Positions 17,036 to 24,073 of a stretch of 34,088 bases of DNA are shown here, piece after piece. Position numbers and translations under genes: made by a program. The DNA lies in NCBI GenBank assembly GCA_019636835.1, contig JAHBWU010000044.1, positions 1 to 34,088 on the forward strand. The letters run 5' to 3'. The stretch comes from Nitrospira sp. (GTDB lineage Bacteria > Nitrospirota > Nitrospiria > Nitrospirales > Nitrospiraceae). The notes under the pieces were generated by a model. That model saw only the letters and a list, made by a program, of their open reading frames with translations, ran no database searches and was not told the origin of the DNA. Within the stretch, counting starts at the first letter, position 1. Every line of letters begins with the position of its first letter.

Positions 17036-17896
17036 ATGAGTCAGCACAAGACCCGTCAAGTCATTTCCATTGTAGGGGTCGCACTAACTGGGATTCTCCT
17101 GTCCACTTCTCTTGCTTGGGCAGCCAAAGATACACGCCCATTTTGGACTGAGAAATCATCCTTCATCGAGGGCGAAGAGCTGTTTGTAGTGGGAGTGGCG
17201 TCAAGGGCACGGACGGTTGAAGAGGGGCGCTGGCAGGCGTTTGAGCAGGGGAAGGTTGAGCTGATGAACTTTGCACAGATCACCAGCCTCGAAGCTCAAG
17301 GGCTTGTGATTGAGACGCAAATGACCTTTGAGGAGCCGAACGCGGATGGCACCGTGACAGTGTATCGCCTGTTGCGAGTTCCCGCATCCAAGCTGGTGGG
17401 TATTCAAGGCCGTCTTAAAGCACAGAGCCAAGCCCAGGAGCAAACACTAGATCAGGCACGGAATGAACTGGCAGTGATTCAGCAGGCACTTGGCGAGAAG
17501 GCAACGAAATTGGATCAGCAGCAACAGCAAATCGAGCAGATGTTGTCGCAGGTCAATGCGAAAATCCAGTCGATTAGTACGCCCACCAATCGGTCAGAGC
17601 GAAGTGGATCATTGGTAGACCGCCTCAAAGAAACAGACGCCAAGCTTGACGCGAGCGAACAGGAATTGAGTCGTCTCGCTCGGCAAATTCAGGAGCAGGT
17701 ACAATCTAGATCTCAGAAGGCTTGTCAGCATATCGTGCCTGGAATGAACCAAACTGAGGTGGCGAATCTTCTGGGAACACCAGATGGTCAGGCCAACGGG
17801 ATAGCTACAAATTACTTTGACACTTGGGCATATGGGATTAGCATCGTGCAATTTACCAAGCAAAAAGTTGTCTCAGGCGTTTCGGGATGTCGATGA
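17036..17896 (+). CDS. Secreted coiled-coil protein with LPP20-like and BamE-like parts
   Basis: A 286-residue exported protein. A signal peptide (to about LAWA, residue 29) is followed by a domain with PFWTEKSSFIEGEELFVVG and a VEEGRWQAFEQGKVELMNF helix that resembles the LPP20/DUF400-type lipoprotein fold. A glutamine-rich coiled coil follows, about residues 125-235 (LDQQQQQIEQMLSQ). The end, GMNQTEVANLLGTPDGQ plus DTWAYG, matches the SmpA/OmlA (BamE) pattern used by outer-membrane assembly proteins. There is no lipobox cysteine at the cleavage site. It may sit in the periplasm attached to the envelope. It is 110 bp before the SIR2 gene, which may or may not be co-transcribed. Confidence 0.7.
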   Translation: MSQHKTRQVISIVGVALTGILLSTSLAWAAKDTRPFWTEKSSFIEGEELFVVGVASRARTVEEGRWQAFEQGKVELMNFAQITSLEAQGLVIETQMTFEEPNADGTVTVYRLLRVPASKLVGIQGRLKAQSQAQEQTLDQARNELAVIQQALGEKATKLDQQQQQIEQMLSQVNAKIQSISTPTNRSERSGSLVDRLKETDAKLDASEQELSRLARQIQEQVQSRSQKACQHIVPGMNQTEVANLLGTPDGQANGIATNYFDTWAYGISIVQFTKQKVVSGVSGCR

Positions 17897-18006
17897 TTAT
17901 GCTTGGTCTCCCTATTGGTCTTCGCTGCTCTCACATCTTATGCGACGCGGTCTAATTGTTGGATCTCACGGACGACGCGATCGCTTTACGACTCAAGTTG
18001 CCGGTG

Positions 18007-19014
18007 ATGATTAAGACGAGACAAGCCCTAATCGAAGATCCGAGCAATCTGCGTCCTCACATTGTGTTACTGGGCGCCGGAGCGAGCCGAGCTGCATTCC
18101 CAAATGGTGAAGCAGCAGGCAGGCCGCTGCCGCTCATGGATGATCTGATCAACATCGTCGGATTACAACCGGTACTTGAGCAAGTAAGGCTAGAGGACTC
18201 GAAGGAAATAAACTTCGAACTCACCTATGGGCAGTTGATCTCGGAGCCTACGTACGCGCGTACGGTAAAGGAGGTAGAGCAGCGCATCGACAGTTATTTC
18301 TCCGCTCTGTCGCTTCCAGACGAAGCGACTCTCTATGATCGCCTCCTAGTCTCGCTACGACCGAAAGATGCGGTATTTACCTTCAACTGGGACCCTTTTC
18401 TTTTTGACGCATACCAGCGTAACCGTAGCGCAGTTTTACTTCCGGAGATCTTCTTCCTCCACGGTAATGTCCGGATCGGAGCATGTCTCGATCACGATAA
18501 ATGGGGGGCAAGGAAGGATCGATGCCCCCAGTGCCTTCAGCAATTGGCTGATGTCCCATTGCTCTACCCAATTGGGCAGAAGGATTATTCCGCCAACCCC
18601 TACATCAGACGAAATTGGGACGCGGCCAAGATTTTGTTTAGGGATGCCTTTACGCTGACGATCTTTGGCTACAGCGCCCCATCTTCGGACAAGGATGCAA
18701 TAGAGTTATTACGGTCAGCATGGACTGCTCGAAGTGACAGGACGTTCGAGCATATTGAGATTATTGACATCGCGCAGCAGTGGTTCCTCTACGATCACTG
18801 GTCGCCATTTACGCCAACGCATCACTACCTGTTCACGCGTACATTCGAGCAATCCCGGCTTGCGCGTTGGCCACGGCGATCGTGCGAGTCACTTATGTAT
18901 CCCATGACGCAGGGGCAACCCTGTGAAGACTTTCCGCTACCGACTACGGACAATCTTGCGGCCTTACAAGCGTTTGCGAAAGAGATTTCTTGTCATGAAG
19001 AAAAACTCGAATGA
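18007..19014 (+). CDS. SIR2-like NAD-hydrolase candidate
   Basis: A 335-residue protein with the sirtuin/SIR2_2 Rossmann signatures: IVLLGAGASRAAFPNG (NAD loop, residues 20-35), FTFNWDPFL with Asn127 (the TxNxD motif), FFLHGNV with the catalytic-type His152, and FGYSAPSSD near 220-228. A cysteine cluster CLDHDKWGARKDRCPQC (Cys160, 173, 176) could bind zinc. Thus the NAD-handling residues look intact. Proteins of this SIR2_2/SIR2-like class act as NADases in several anti-phage systems; whether this one does is inference. Start uncertain: ATG at 18007, adjacent GTG at 18004 or TTG at 17956, none with a good ribosome-binding site. The locus is followed by a decayed junction and a toxin-antitoxin pair. 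Confidence 0.75.
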   Translation: MIKTRQALIEDPSNLRPHIVLLGAGASRAAFPNGEAAGRPLPLMDDLINIVGLQPVLEQVRLEDSKEINFELTYGQLISEPTYARTVKEVEQRIDSYFSALSLPDEATLYDRLLVSLRPKDAVFTFNWDPFLFDAYQRNRSAVLLPEIFFLHGNVRIGACLDHDKWGARKDRCPQCLQQLADVPLLYPIGQKDYSANPYIRRNWDAAKILFRDAFTLTIFGYSAPSSDKDAIELLRSAWTARSDRTFEHIEIIDIAQQWFLYDHWSPFTPTHHYLFTRTFEQSRLARWPRRSCESLMYPMTQGQPCEDFPLPTTDNLAALQAFAKEISCHEEKLE

Positions 19015-19156
19015 TTTCGTGGAAATAGGTGGAGATCTTGCCAGACTTCTTACCTTATCAGCACAGCCTAACTTTCCAGGTATGGCATGCCCTAGATTCG
19101 GGACAGCTTCCTGGAGCCGTCTTGAGGCAGTCTTATCGCGCGAATACCACCGATAG
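18995..19156 (+). pseudogene. Possible truncated partner gene after the SIR2 gene
   Basis: An ATG at 18995 opens a 53-codon frame overlapping the SIR2 stop by 20 bp (product begins MKKNSNDFVEIGGDLARLLT). The first 48 codons are of unknown origin, and the last few run into sequence homologous to the methyltransferase 3' end (from about 19140), where the frame stops. This could be the front of a second gene cut off at a recombination junction, or a chance frame. No ribosome-binding site is evident. Confidence 0.3.
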
Positions 19157-19250
19157 CCTTTGTTCTCGGTGAATTGAGCCTTCGACGCGCAGCCGGGTTT
19201 TCCAGTAACAGCACTGTGAAGTCCTGGAGGCTAAACCGGCCGGGATTGAC
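19140..19250 (-). pseudogene. Frameshifted 3' remnant of a methyltransferase paralogue
   Basis: This stretch is a diverged copy, by eye about 80% identical, of 19991-20100, the last ~37 codons of the intact methyltransferase gene at 19983-21473. Read on the minus strand it gives FSLQDFTVLLLENPA in one frame, then after a one-base shift FTENKGYRWYSR, matching FGLQDFKVLLLEKPG and FTENNGYRWYSQK of the intact gene. The stop codon is missing and nothing upstream of the 37 codons remains. It is a dead fragment left by duplication or rearrangement, and it marks the left side of the toxin-antitoxin segment. Confidence 0.75.
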
Positions 19251-19261
19251 CACACAGCATG

Positions 19262-19319
19262 CATTATTATAGTAGCGGCCCTACGCTTTCTCTTTGGTGC
19301 TAGGTTCTCTATAATAATG
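19262..19319 (+). promoter_or_regulatory. Promoter/operator of the toxin-antitoxin pair with 11-bp inverted repeat
   Basis: CATTATTATAG (19262-19272) is the exact reverse complement of CTATAATAATG (19309-19319), with 36 bp between. The right arm contains TATAAT at 19310-19315, a perfect -10, placing the transcription start near 19322-19325, at the antitoxin ATG. The symmetric left arm also carries TATAAT on the other strand. This fits autorepression by the antitoxin-toxin complex; a clear -35 is not visible. Confidence 0.5.
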
Positions 19320-19324
19320 AAGTC

Positions 19325-19537
19325 ATGAGTCCTCTTCACAAACAGCTTGTGACCGACGAACAGGGGCGTCCTGTCGGGGTTCTGATTCCCTATGAGGAGT
19401 GGCTGCGCATCGAACAACAGTTAGGGATAGCAGCCGGAGTCAATGGGAGCACGCAACTTCAGCGTCACGAGGGTGGTGTCCACCTGGCGGAAGATCCTGT
19501 AGCCTACCAGCGTCGTTTGCGAGATGAGTGGACCTGA
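19325..19537 (+). CDS. Antitoxin of a PIN-toxin pair
   Basis: A 70-residue protein beginning MSPLHKQLVTDEQGRPVGVLIPYEEWLRI in pattern 'TDExGxPxxVxIPxEEW', typical of small antitoxins paired with PIN toxins (Phd/YefM-like fold start, variable toxin-binding tail). The first half would form the dimeric DNA-binding part, and the C-terminal tail (EDPVAYQRRLRDEW) would wrap the toxin. Its stop overlaps the toxin start region. Given the TATAAT box 9 nt upstream and no ribosome-binding site, its mRNA may be leaderless. The antitoxin family call is from pattern and context. Confidence 0.75.
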   Translation: MSPLHKQLVTDEQGRPVGVLIPYEEWLRIEQQLGIAAGVNGSTQLQRHEGGVHLAEDPVAYQRRLRDEWT

Positions 19538-19911
19538 CCGTGGTTCGCTTTGTTCTCGACACCAATATCGTTCTCTATTTTCTTGGTGGTCGCCTTTCAG
19601 AACCTCTTCCCGCAGGACCATCTATCATTTCAGTGATCTCAGAGTTGGAGCTCTTGGCATATCCAGGCCTGGCTCCATCAGAGGAGCAAAAGGTGCGAGC
19701 GTTCTTGGCAGATATCGCTGTGATGGAACTGACTCTGGCAATCAAAAATCACGCGGTGGACCTTCGAAAGCGGTACAGTCTGAAGCTTCCAGACGCGATT
19801 GTTGCCGCGACAGCACTGGCGCTGGAGGCAACTCTATTGACCAACGATCAGCGTCTGCTTCAGTTGAAAGAGGTCCCAACACAGATGCTTCCTATCAAAG
19901 CCCTATCCTAA
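19528..19911 (+). CDS. PIN-domain (VapC-like) ribonuclease toxin
   Basis: A 127-residue PIN-domain protein. The acidic metal-binding set is complete: Asp11 in FVLDTN, Glu39 in VISELELL, Asp89 in KLPDAIVAATA and Asp107 in LLTNDQRL. VapC-type toxins cut tRNA or rRNA and are held inactive by the partner antitoxin. GTG at 19528 overlaps the antitoxin gene by 10 bp; a GTG at 19540 giving MVRFVLDTN is an equally good start. It converges on the minus-strand methyltransferase gene 71 bp downstream. Base composition is less GC-rich than the neighbours, in line with horizontal transfer. Confidence 0.88.
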   Translation: MDLTVVRFVLDTNIVLYFLGGRLSEPLPAGPSIISVISELELLAYPGLAPSEEQKVRAFLADIAVMELTLAIKNHAVDLRKRYSLKLPDAIVAATALALEATLLTNDQRLLQLKEVPTQMLPIKALS

Positions 19912-19982
19912 GGCCGGCTTTTGATCCGAAAAGTTAAAACTTCTTGCGAGCACGGGAAACTAACCGGGCTACCCTCAAGTCT

Positions 19983-21473
19983 CTACTTCTGCGAATACCA
20001 CCGGTAGCCATTGTTCTCGGTGAATTCCGCCCTTGGCGCCCCGCCTGGTTTTTCCAGCAACAGCACCTTGAAGTCCTGGAGGCCGAACCACGCGGGATCG
20101 GCGAGGTCGTGGTAGTGAATGCCTTGAAGCTTGGGGAGCATGTCGCCCAAGGCCTGTTGCAATTCCTTTTCTGTATAGGCGCGCACGGCGAAGGGGAGGT
20201 TGATCGATTGACAGAACCTTTGGATGGTGTAGGTGGCGCCGGTGCAGAGGACCTTCGCGTCCGGCTTGAGTCCCAGAAACTGTGGGAGAGAAAGGTATCG
20301 CTCCTGAAAACCGAGCCAGCGTACGGCTTGCCGCAGGTGGCTGTATTGGACCTCGTATTCCGTGTGTCCGGGAAGCTTCACGGGCGCGGGCCATCCGTCC
20401 TCAATACCGAACTCGGTGAGAAACGCTCGGCCACCCGGTTTGAGCACTCGCCACAACTCGGCGACGAAGCGAATCGGTCCTAAGTTAAAGATCACCGATT
20501 CAGGCGGATCGCTTTCGACCGGGAGGCGAAGCCGCCTGATCCAATCCAGTGCTTCTTGATGTTGTGGAGTCTCTCCCACCCCGCATGCCAACTCTTTTTT
20601 GCCCAGTTGCACGGGTGTCATGTCCGCCATGTTCTCGTTGTCGATCACGAGATCGATGGAACGATCGGTGAACGGGAGCGATTCGGCATTGGCCCTGGTG
20701 CCGGAGACATTCCACCCACCGGCTTTGGCTCGCGTGACTTGGAGTTTGAGGAACGGTTGCGTGATGTCGAGCGACAGATATGTGATGCCCTGTTTTTCGA
20801 AGGGCAACAGATCTTTGCCGAGCTCTTGTGCGAGGTAGCCAAGTCCCCCGCCGATTTCCAGCAGGACCTTGGGCTTGGGATTGAACCAGCCGAGTCGACG
20901 CAGTTGCCGCATGAGGAGCTGCCCGTAGGTCAAGCCGCTCAGTGCTTCGCTCGGTTCACGGAAGAGATGTGAGACAGTGGTTTCGATCAGATCAAAATGA
21001 CGGTCATCTTCCTGGCTGTGAGCAAGTCCGTGACGATGGAATTCTTCCAGATGCTCCTCGCCCTCGAACCCTTCCCGACCTGACCATCCTTCGCGGACCT
21101 GCTGCAGAAGGACATCCCACTTAGCTTTGTGTCGATGACCTCCGGGCGGGTCAGTTCCGAAATAGCAGAGGGAATAGTTTGGTGTAGCCCATCGTTCAAG
21201 GTGCCAGGACCCCGGTTGTCCGTCCGGCCCGCAGATCTTCGTGCCATATTGTTCAAGGAGCGTTCCGACAGTCGTATGGCCGTTCATGGCCTTGAGCATG
21301 TCCAAACCGGTGTGGTTCAGCCGGATGAGCGGTAGGTTGTCATCAAGCGGGGCGAACCACCATTCGTCCGGGTGATGGTGATAGGCGACGAGGTCGGGAA
21401 TGTGCCAGGCCAGGAGGTTCAGGGCCTCTCCAGTCAAGCTTCGGGGATCATGGACAGCGACAGCGGGTTTCAT
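19983..21473 (-). CDS. Class I methyltransferase with PqqD-like N-terminal domain
   Basis: A 496-residue protein. About residues 34-80 (DEWWFAPLDDNLPLIRLN, TGLDMLKAMNGHTTVGTLL) follow the PqqD/RRE pattern 'W..L....PLI.LN.TG..il..m.G..tv..ll'. This is the small winged-helix domain that binds precursor peptides in RiPP pathways. A class I SAM domain follows: VLLEIGGGLGYLAQELG (about 203-219), SLDITQPFLKLQ, a LPFTDRSIDLVIDNE stretch and LWRVLKPGGRAFLTEFG. The C-terminus ends FTENNGYRWYSQK. The PqqD call is by eye. No precursor peptide gene was found next to it. A cupredoxin gene lies 78 bp upstream on the same strand, and a decayed copy of its 3' end lies at 19140-19250. Confidence 0.8.
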   Translation of the reverse strand: MKPAVAVHDPRSLTGEALNLLAWHIPDLVAYHHHPDEWWFAPLDDNLPLIRLNHTGLDMLKAMNGHTTVGTLLEQYGTKICGPDGQPGSWHLERWATPNYSLCYFGTDPPGGHRHKAKWDVLLQQVREGWSGREGFEGEEHLEEFHRHGLAHSQEDDRHFDLIETTVSHLFREPSEALSGLTYGQLLMRQLRRLGWFNPKPKVLLEIGGGLGYLAQELGKDLLPFEKQGITYLSLDITQPFLKLQVTRAKAGGWNVSGTRANAESLPFTDRSIDLVIDNENMADMTPVQLGKKELACGVGETPQHQEALDWIRRLRLPVESDPPESVIFNLGPIRFVAELWRVLKPGGRAFLTEFGIEDGWPAPVKLPGHTEYEVQYSHLRQAVRWLGFQERYLSLPQFLGLKPDAKVLCTGATYTIQRFCQSINLPFAVRAYTEKELQQALGDMLPKLQGIHYHDLADPAWFGLQDFKVLLLEKPGGAPRAEFTENNGYRWYSQK

Positions 21474-21551
21474 GGCGAGTAGGCTTTTGATGATGAGTCT
21501 CAGCAGCCTACAGGAGCAATCAGCAATCGTGCAAGATGTTGATGGGTATGT

Positions 21552-21929
21552 TTACAACTGAGACGGTGTTGAGGGATCGTCAGTCACGATCAGCTGACCT
21601 CGCATGATGGGATGGATCCCGCAGTGATAGGGGTAACGGCCGGCCGGCAAGCCAGACACAGCAAAGTGACTTCCCGGTGCCACCGTTCCCGAATCGAACA
21701 GGCAAGGATGTGCTTCCTTCACGCAGTCATTGTGGGTGACGGTATGGTGGGTCGGCGTCGGATTATCCCAGCGAATAGGTGTGCGGCTGGACACGGTGGC
21801 GGTGGCGGGAATGTAATAGGGCGAGCCGTTCTCCATGAGAATCTGTGTGGCTGGGGAAAGGTCCAGAGCCGGCCCACCAGCCGCGGCTCCAATCCCTAAG
21901 GCAATCGTCACGATGCGTATGCGGTTCAC
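21552..21929 (-). CDS. Exported cupredoxin (plastocyanin-like) protein
   Basis: A 125-residue protein with an N-terminal signal segment (IRIVTIALGIGAAAGGPA) and one type-1 copper domain. Ligands look complete: a histidine in THHTVTH (about residue 61-65), and YHCGIHPIM giving Cys103, His106 and Met109 (CxxHxxM). It is expected to carry single electrons or bind copper in the periplasm, like the copper-rich respiratory chains of nitrite oxidisers. It starts at GTG with AAAGGAG about 10 nt upstream (minus strand). An extended -10 candidate (TGTTATGAT, 22021-22013) lies about 85 bp ahead. It is upstream of the methyltransferase gene on the same strand and may be co-transcribed. Confidence 0.85.
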   Translation of the reverse strand: MNRIRIVTIALGIGAAAGGPALDLSPATQILMENGSPYYIPATATVSSRTPIRWDNPTPTHHTVTHNDCVKEAHPCLFDSGTVAPGSHFAVSGLPAGRYPYHCGIHPIMRGQLIVTDDPSTPSQL

Positions 21930-22152
21930 GTCGGCGTTACTCCTTTAAAGACGGTCTGTTTGTAAGAGCCCGGAACGAAAGGAGGATTCAGGGTCATTTT
22001 TGTATGCTCCCAATCATAACATGGGATTGAGCCGGACTGCTCGGGAACGATCGACCATCCTTCTACTTGGCCTCGTATGTCGACAAGATCGTCTCCTATT
22101 GAATCCTAATCAACCGGGAAATGGCCAATTGATGGAAATCAAGATCGGGTGG

Positions 22153-22182
22153 TTGCAAGAGGCTGTTCGTTCATGCTAGATG
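22153..22182 (+). promoter_or_regulatory. Candidate promoter of the lysine-rich protein gene
   Basis: TTGCAA at 22153-22158 and TAGATG at 22177-22182 with an 18-bp spacer and TGC before the -10, giving a short leader that contains the AGGAGG site at 22209-22215. Apart from this and the divergent cupredoxin promoter, the 294-bp gap 21930-22223 shows no gene. Confidence 0.35.
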
Positions 22183-22223
22183 GAGGCCGTTACGCCGCGC
22201 TGAAACGAAGAGGAGGAATCGGA

Positions 22224-22688
22224 ATGGCGAACAAGAAGAAAAAACCCGTCGCGAAAAAATCGTCGCGGACGAAGAAAGCTGCACCGTCGCCGAAGAAAAA
22301 GGCGGTCAAGAAGACGGTGAAAAAGCGTGCAGTCGTCAAGGCGTCCAAACCGGCCTCGAAGAAAAAGACCGCCAAGAAAACCGGCAAAAAACCTGTGAAG
22401 AAGGCTGCGCCTAAGGCCGGCCCATCGAGCGCATCCGCTAAGAAGGTTGCCGAAGAAGAGGATATGGCTCCACGCAAGTCCATGGCGGCTAAACCGGCCA
22501 TGCCCATGGAACCGGATGAGGCCGATCTCGATGATGACGATGAGATGGCCAGCGACGAGCTGGAGATGGAGGGCGAGCTCGAAGAAGACGACGTCCAAGA
22601 AGAACTGGATCTCGACGCCGATGATGACGGAGACGAGCTTATCGATAAGTCCGAAGATTTGCTGGACGACGATTACCGACACAACTGA
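22224..22688 (+). CDS. Bipolar lysine-rich/acidic protein (histone H1-like N-terminus)
   Basis: Start at 22224, 8 nt after a strong AGGAGG. The 154-residue product has two opposite halves. Residues 1 to about 77 are Lys/Ala/Pro-rich (KKKPVAKKSSRTKKAA, KKAVKKTVKKR, KKTAKKTGKKPVKK), like the tails of histone H1 or bacterial Hc1/AlgP proteins. Residues about 95-154 are Asp/Glu-rich (DEADLDDDDEMAS, ELEEDDVQEELDLDADDDGD). Low complexity throughout, no membrane segment; probably disordered. The basic half may bind DNA, polyphosphate or RNA, and the acidic half could self-block it or bind a basic partner. A hairpin at 22795-22830 follows. Confidence 0.75.
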   Translation: MANKKKKPVAKKSSRTKKAAPSPKKKAVKKTVKKRAVVKASKPASKKKTAKKTGKKPVKKAAPKAGPSSASAKKVAEEEDMAPRKSMAAKPAMPMEPDEADLDDDDEMASDELEMEGELEEDDVQEELDLDADDDGDELIDKSEDLLDDDYRHN

Positions 22689-22794
22689 TGTCCCGTTCTT
22701 CTGTGAATCGTCCCGGTTCCGTCTAATACGTCCCGTTCGATGCAACTCATCATAGGAAGCAAGCGACGTCGGGCCTGCGTTCATCGCTTCTACA

Positions 22795-22830
22795 CACCGC
22801 CGCTGAAACCGATTAGCTCCAGCGGCGGTG
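22795..22830 (+). terminator. Hairpin terminator after the lysine-rich protein gene
   Basis: CACCGCCGCTG (22795-22805) pairs perfectly with CAGCGGCGGTG (22820-22830) around a 14-nt loop, followed by TCTCATATT. The T content after the stem is modest, so strength is uncertain. Confidence 0.6.
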
Positions 22831-22915
22831 TCTCATATTACCTCCCAAACATTGCGTTGCTCTCCCCATGCAATATGGACAGAACCTTGCTTCACCACAG
22901 CTTCTTCGGAAGCAG

Positions 22916-23992
22916 ATGTGGTCTCTTTGGTACGCGGTTCTGGTGCTTGCAATCGCCATTGTGACTTGTCCACCCGAAGCCGATGCTGTTTGCGCTGCCG
23001 AGACACTCGCGACTGGAAGTGAAGCGGGTCTTGTGATCCATCTTTCGCCCAGCTGTACGCCGGCTGAGCGGGAGGCCCATGCCGTGCGTGGTGAGGCCAT
23101 CATGGATGCGGTCGCCAAGGGGCGTCCTGTCGATCTCCTTGGTGTGATTGTGCGCGGAGATCTTATCTTCGATCACCTTGCTGTACAAGCAACGTCACGT
23201 TCACAGGTCCCTGCGTCGGAGATAGCGAATCAAGCGGATCGTGCCGGCGACAACGGACAGAGAATTGTTCGCGCGGCGCTGAGCCTAAGAGATTCCGTGG
23301 TGTCGGGCGCAGTGCGCCATCGGTCAGCCGACAGCACGCTTCGGTTTGAAAAGCCTGTTAACTTTTACGGGTCTCATTTCCGGGAGGGCGTGGATCTCTC
23401 GCGGTCGGTCTTCCAGGAGCCGGTCGAACTTTCCGCTGCGACATTTGATAAAGAAACCTATTTTGTTCAAGGACAGTTCGCGCAGCAGATGGATTGTCGG
23501 GACACCAAGTTTGGCCCCAGCACCAGGTTTCATCGGTCCGTATTTCGTGGACCGGTGAATTGTACCGGTGCACTCTTTGACGGCATGGCGGAGTTCCTTG
23601 AAGTGAAGTTTGAGCAGCCGGTAGTGTTTGAGCGGGCCAGATTCGGTCTGGGGACCGGATTTTCCGGGAGTCGGTTCAAGAGTCGGGTCAGTTTCGGTGA
23701 AGCGATCTTCAGCCGCGAAACCTTCTTTGCGTTTGCGGCCTTTGAAAACGAAGCGGTATTTGCCGGTGCCCAGTTTCTAGGGTCAGCTGATTTCTCAAAC
23801 GCTGAATTCAGGCACCAAGACGATCTTACAAAGGCACGTTTCGATCAAGCACCGCTTTTGGCCCAAACGAAGCGGCTTGAATCAGCTCGGCCTGCCGGTC
23901 TTTTTCAGACCTGGAATGGACAGTATGCTCTCACCTTGGGTTTTCTCATCGTAGCTGCCTTGCTTGTGGCATATGCTGTAAGGCTCAAATGA
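22916..23992 (+). CDS. Membrane-anchored pentapeptide-repeat protein
   Basis: Start at 22916 is preferred because GGAAG is 7 nt upstream and a signal peptide (MWSLWYAVLVLAIAIVTC) begins there; an in-frame ATG at 22868 has no site. About residues 140-310 are tandem five-residue repeats with Phe or Leu at the centre, for instance VNFYGSHFREGVDLSRSVF, FHRSVFRGPVNCTGALF and VSFGEAIFSRETFFAFAAF. This would give a right-handed quadrilateral beta-helix of some 7-8 coils. A C-terminal membrane segment (ALTLGFLIVAALLVAYAV) anchors it, so the helix faces the periplasm. The biochemical role is unknown; DNA mimicry as in Qnr is unlikely for an exported protein. Confidence 0.85.
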   Translation: MWSLWYAVLVLAIAIVTCPPEADAVCAAETLATGSEAGLVIHLSPSCTPAEREAHAVRGEAIMDAVAKGRPVDLLGVIVRGDLIFDHLAVQATSRSQVPASEIANQADRAGDNGQRIVRAALSLRDSVVSGAVRHRSADSTLRFEKPVNFYGSHFREGVDLSRSVFQEPVELSAATFDKETYFVQGQFAQQMDCRDTKFGPSTRFHRSVFRGPVNCTGALFDGMAEFLEVKFEQPVVFERARFGLGTGFSGSRFKSRVSFGEAIFSRETFFAFAAFENEAVFAGAQFLGSADFSNAEFRHQDDLTKARFDQAPLLAQTKRLESARPAGLFQTWNGQYALTLGFLIVAALLVAYAVRLK

Positions 23993-24038
23993 AGAGGCAG
24001 GAAGAGCATTCGATCATCCACAATATATAGAATCAGGC

Positions 24039-24067
24039 TTGCCCGTTACCCCATAAGTTGATATAAC
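24039..24067 (+). promoter_or_regulatory. Candidate promoter of scpA
   Basis: TTGCCC (24039-24044), 17-bp spacer, TATAAC (24062-24067), with TGA before the -10. The predicted transcription start, 7 nt past the -10, falls on the GTG start codon of scpA at 24074, implying a leaderless mRNA. Confidence 0.5.
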
Positions 24068-24073
24068 GACGCC

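Noticed and set aside
19133..19417. Minus-strand frame of 94 codons over the remnant and antitoxin promoter
   Set aside because: It reads the methyltransferase remnant in the wrong frame and crosses the antitoxin start; not a gene.
19944..20483. Plus-strand frame of 179 codons inside the methyltransferase gene
   Set aside because: Antisense shadow; the minus-strand product has clear SAM-binding motifs and a matching remnant copy.
22176..22784. Minus-strand frame of 202 codons opposite the lysine-rich gene
   Set aside because: It is the reverse of AAG/GAC-rich repeats, giving Phe/Leu/Arg low-complexity sequence; the plus-strand gene has a strong AGGAGG.
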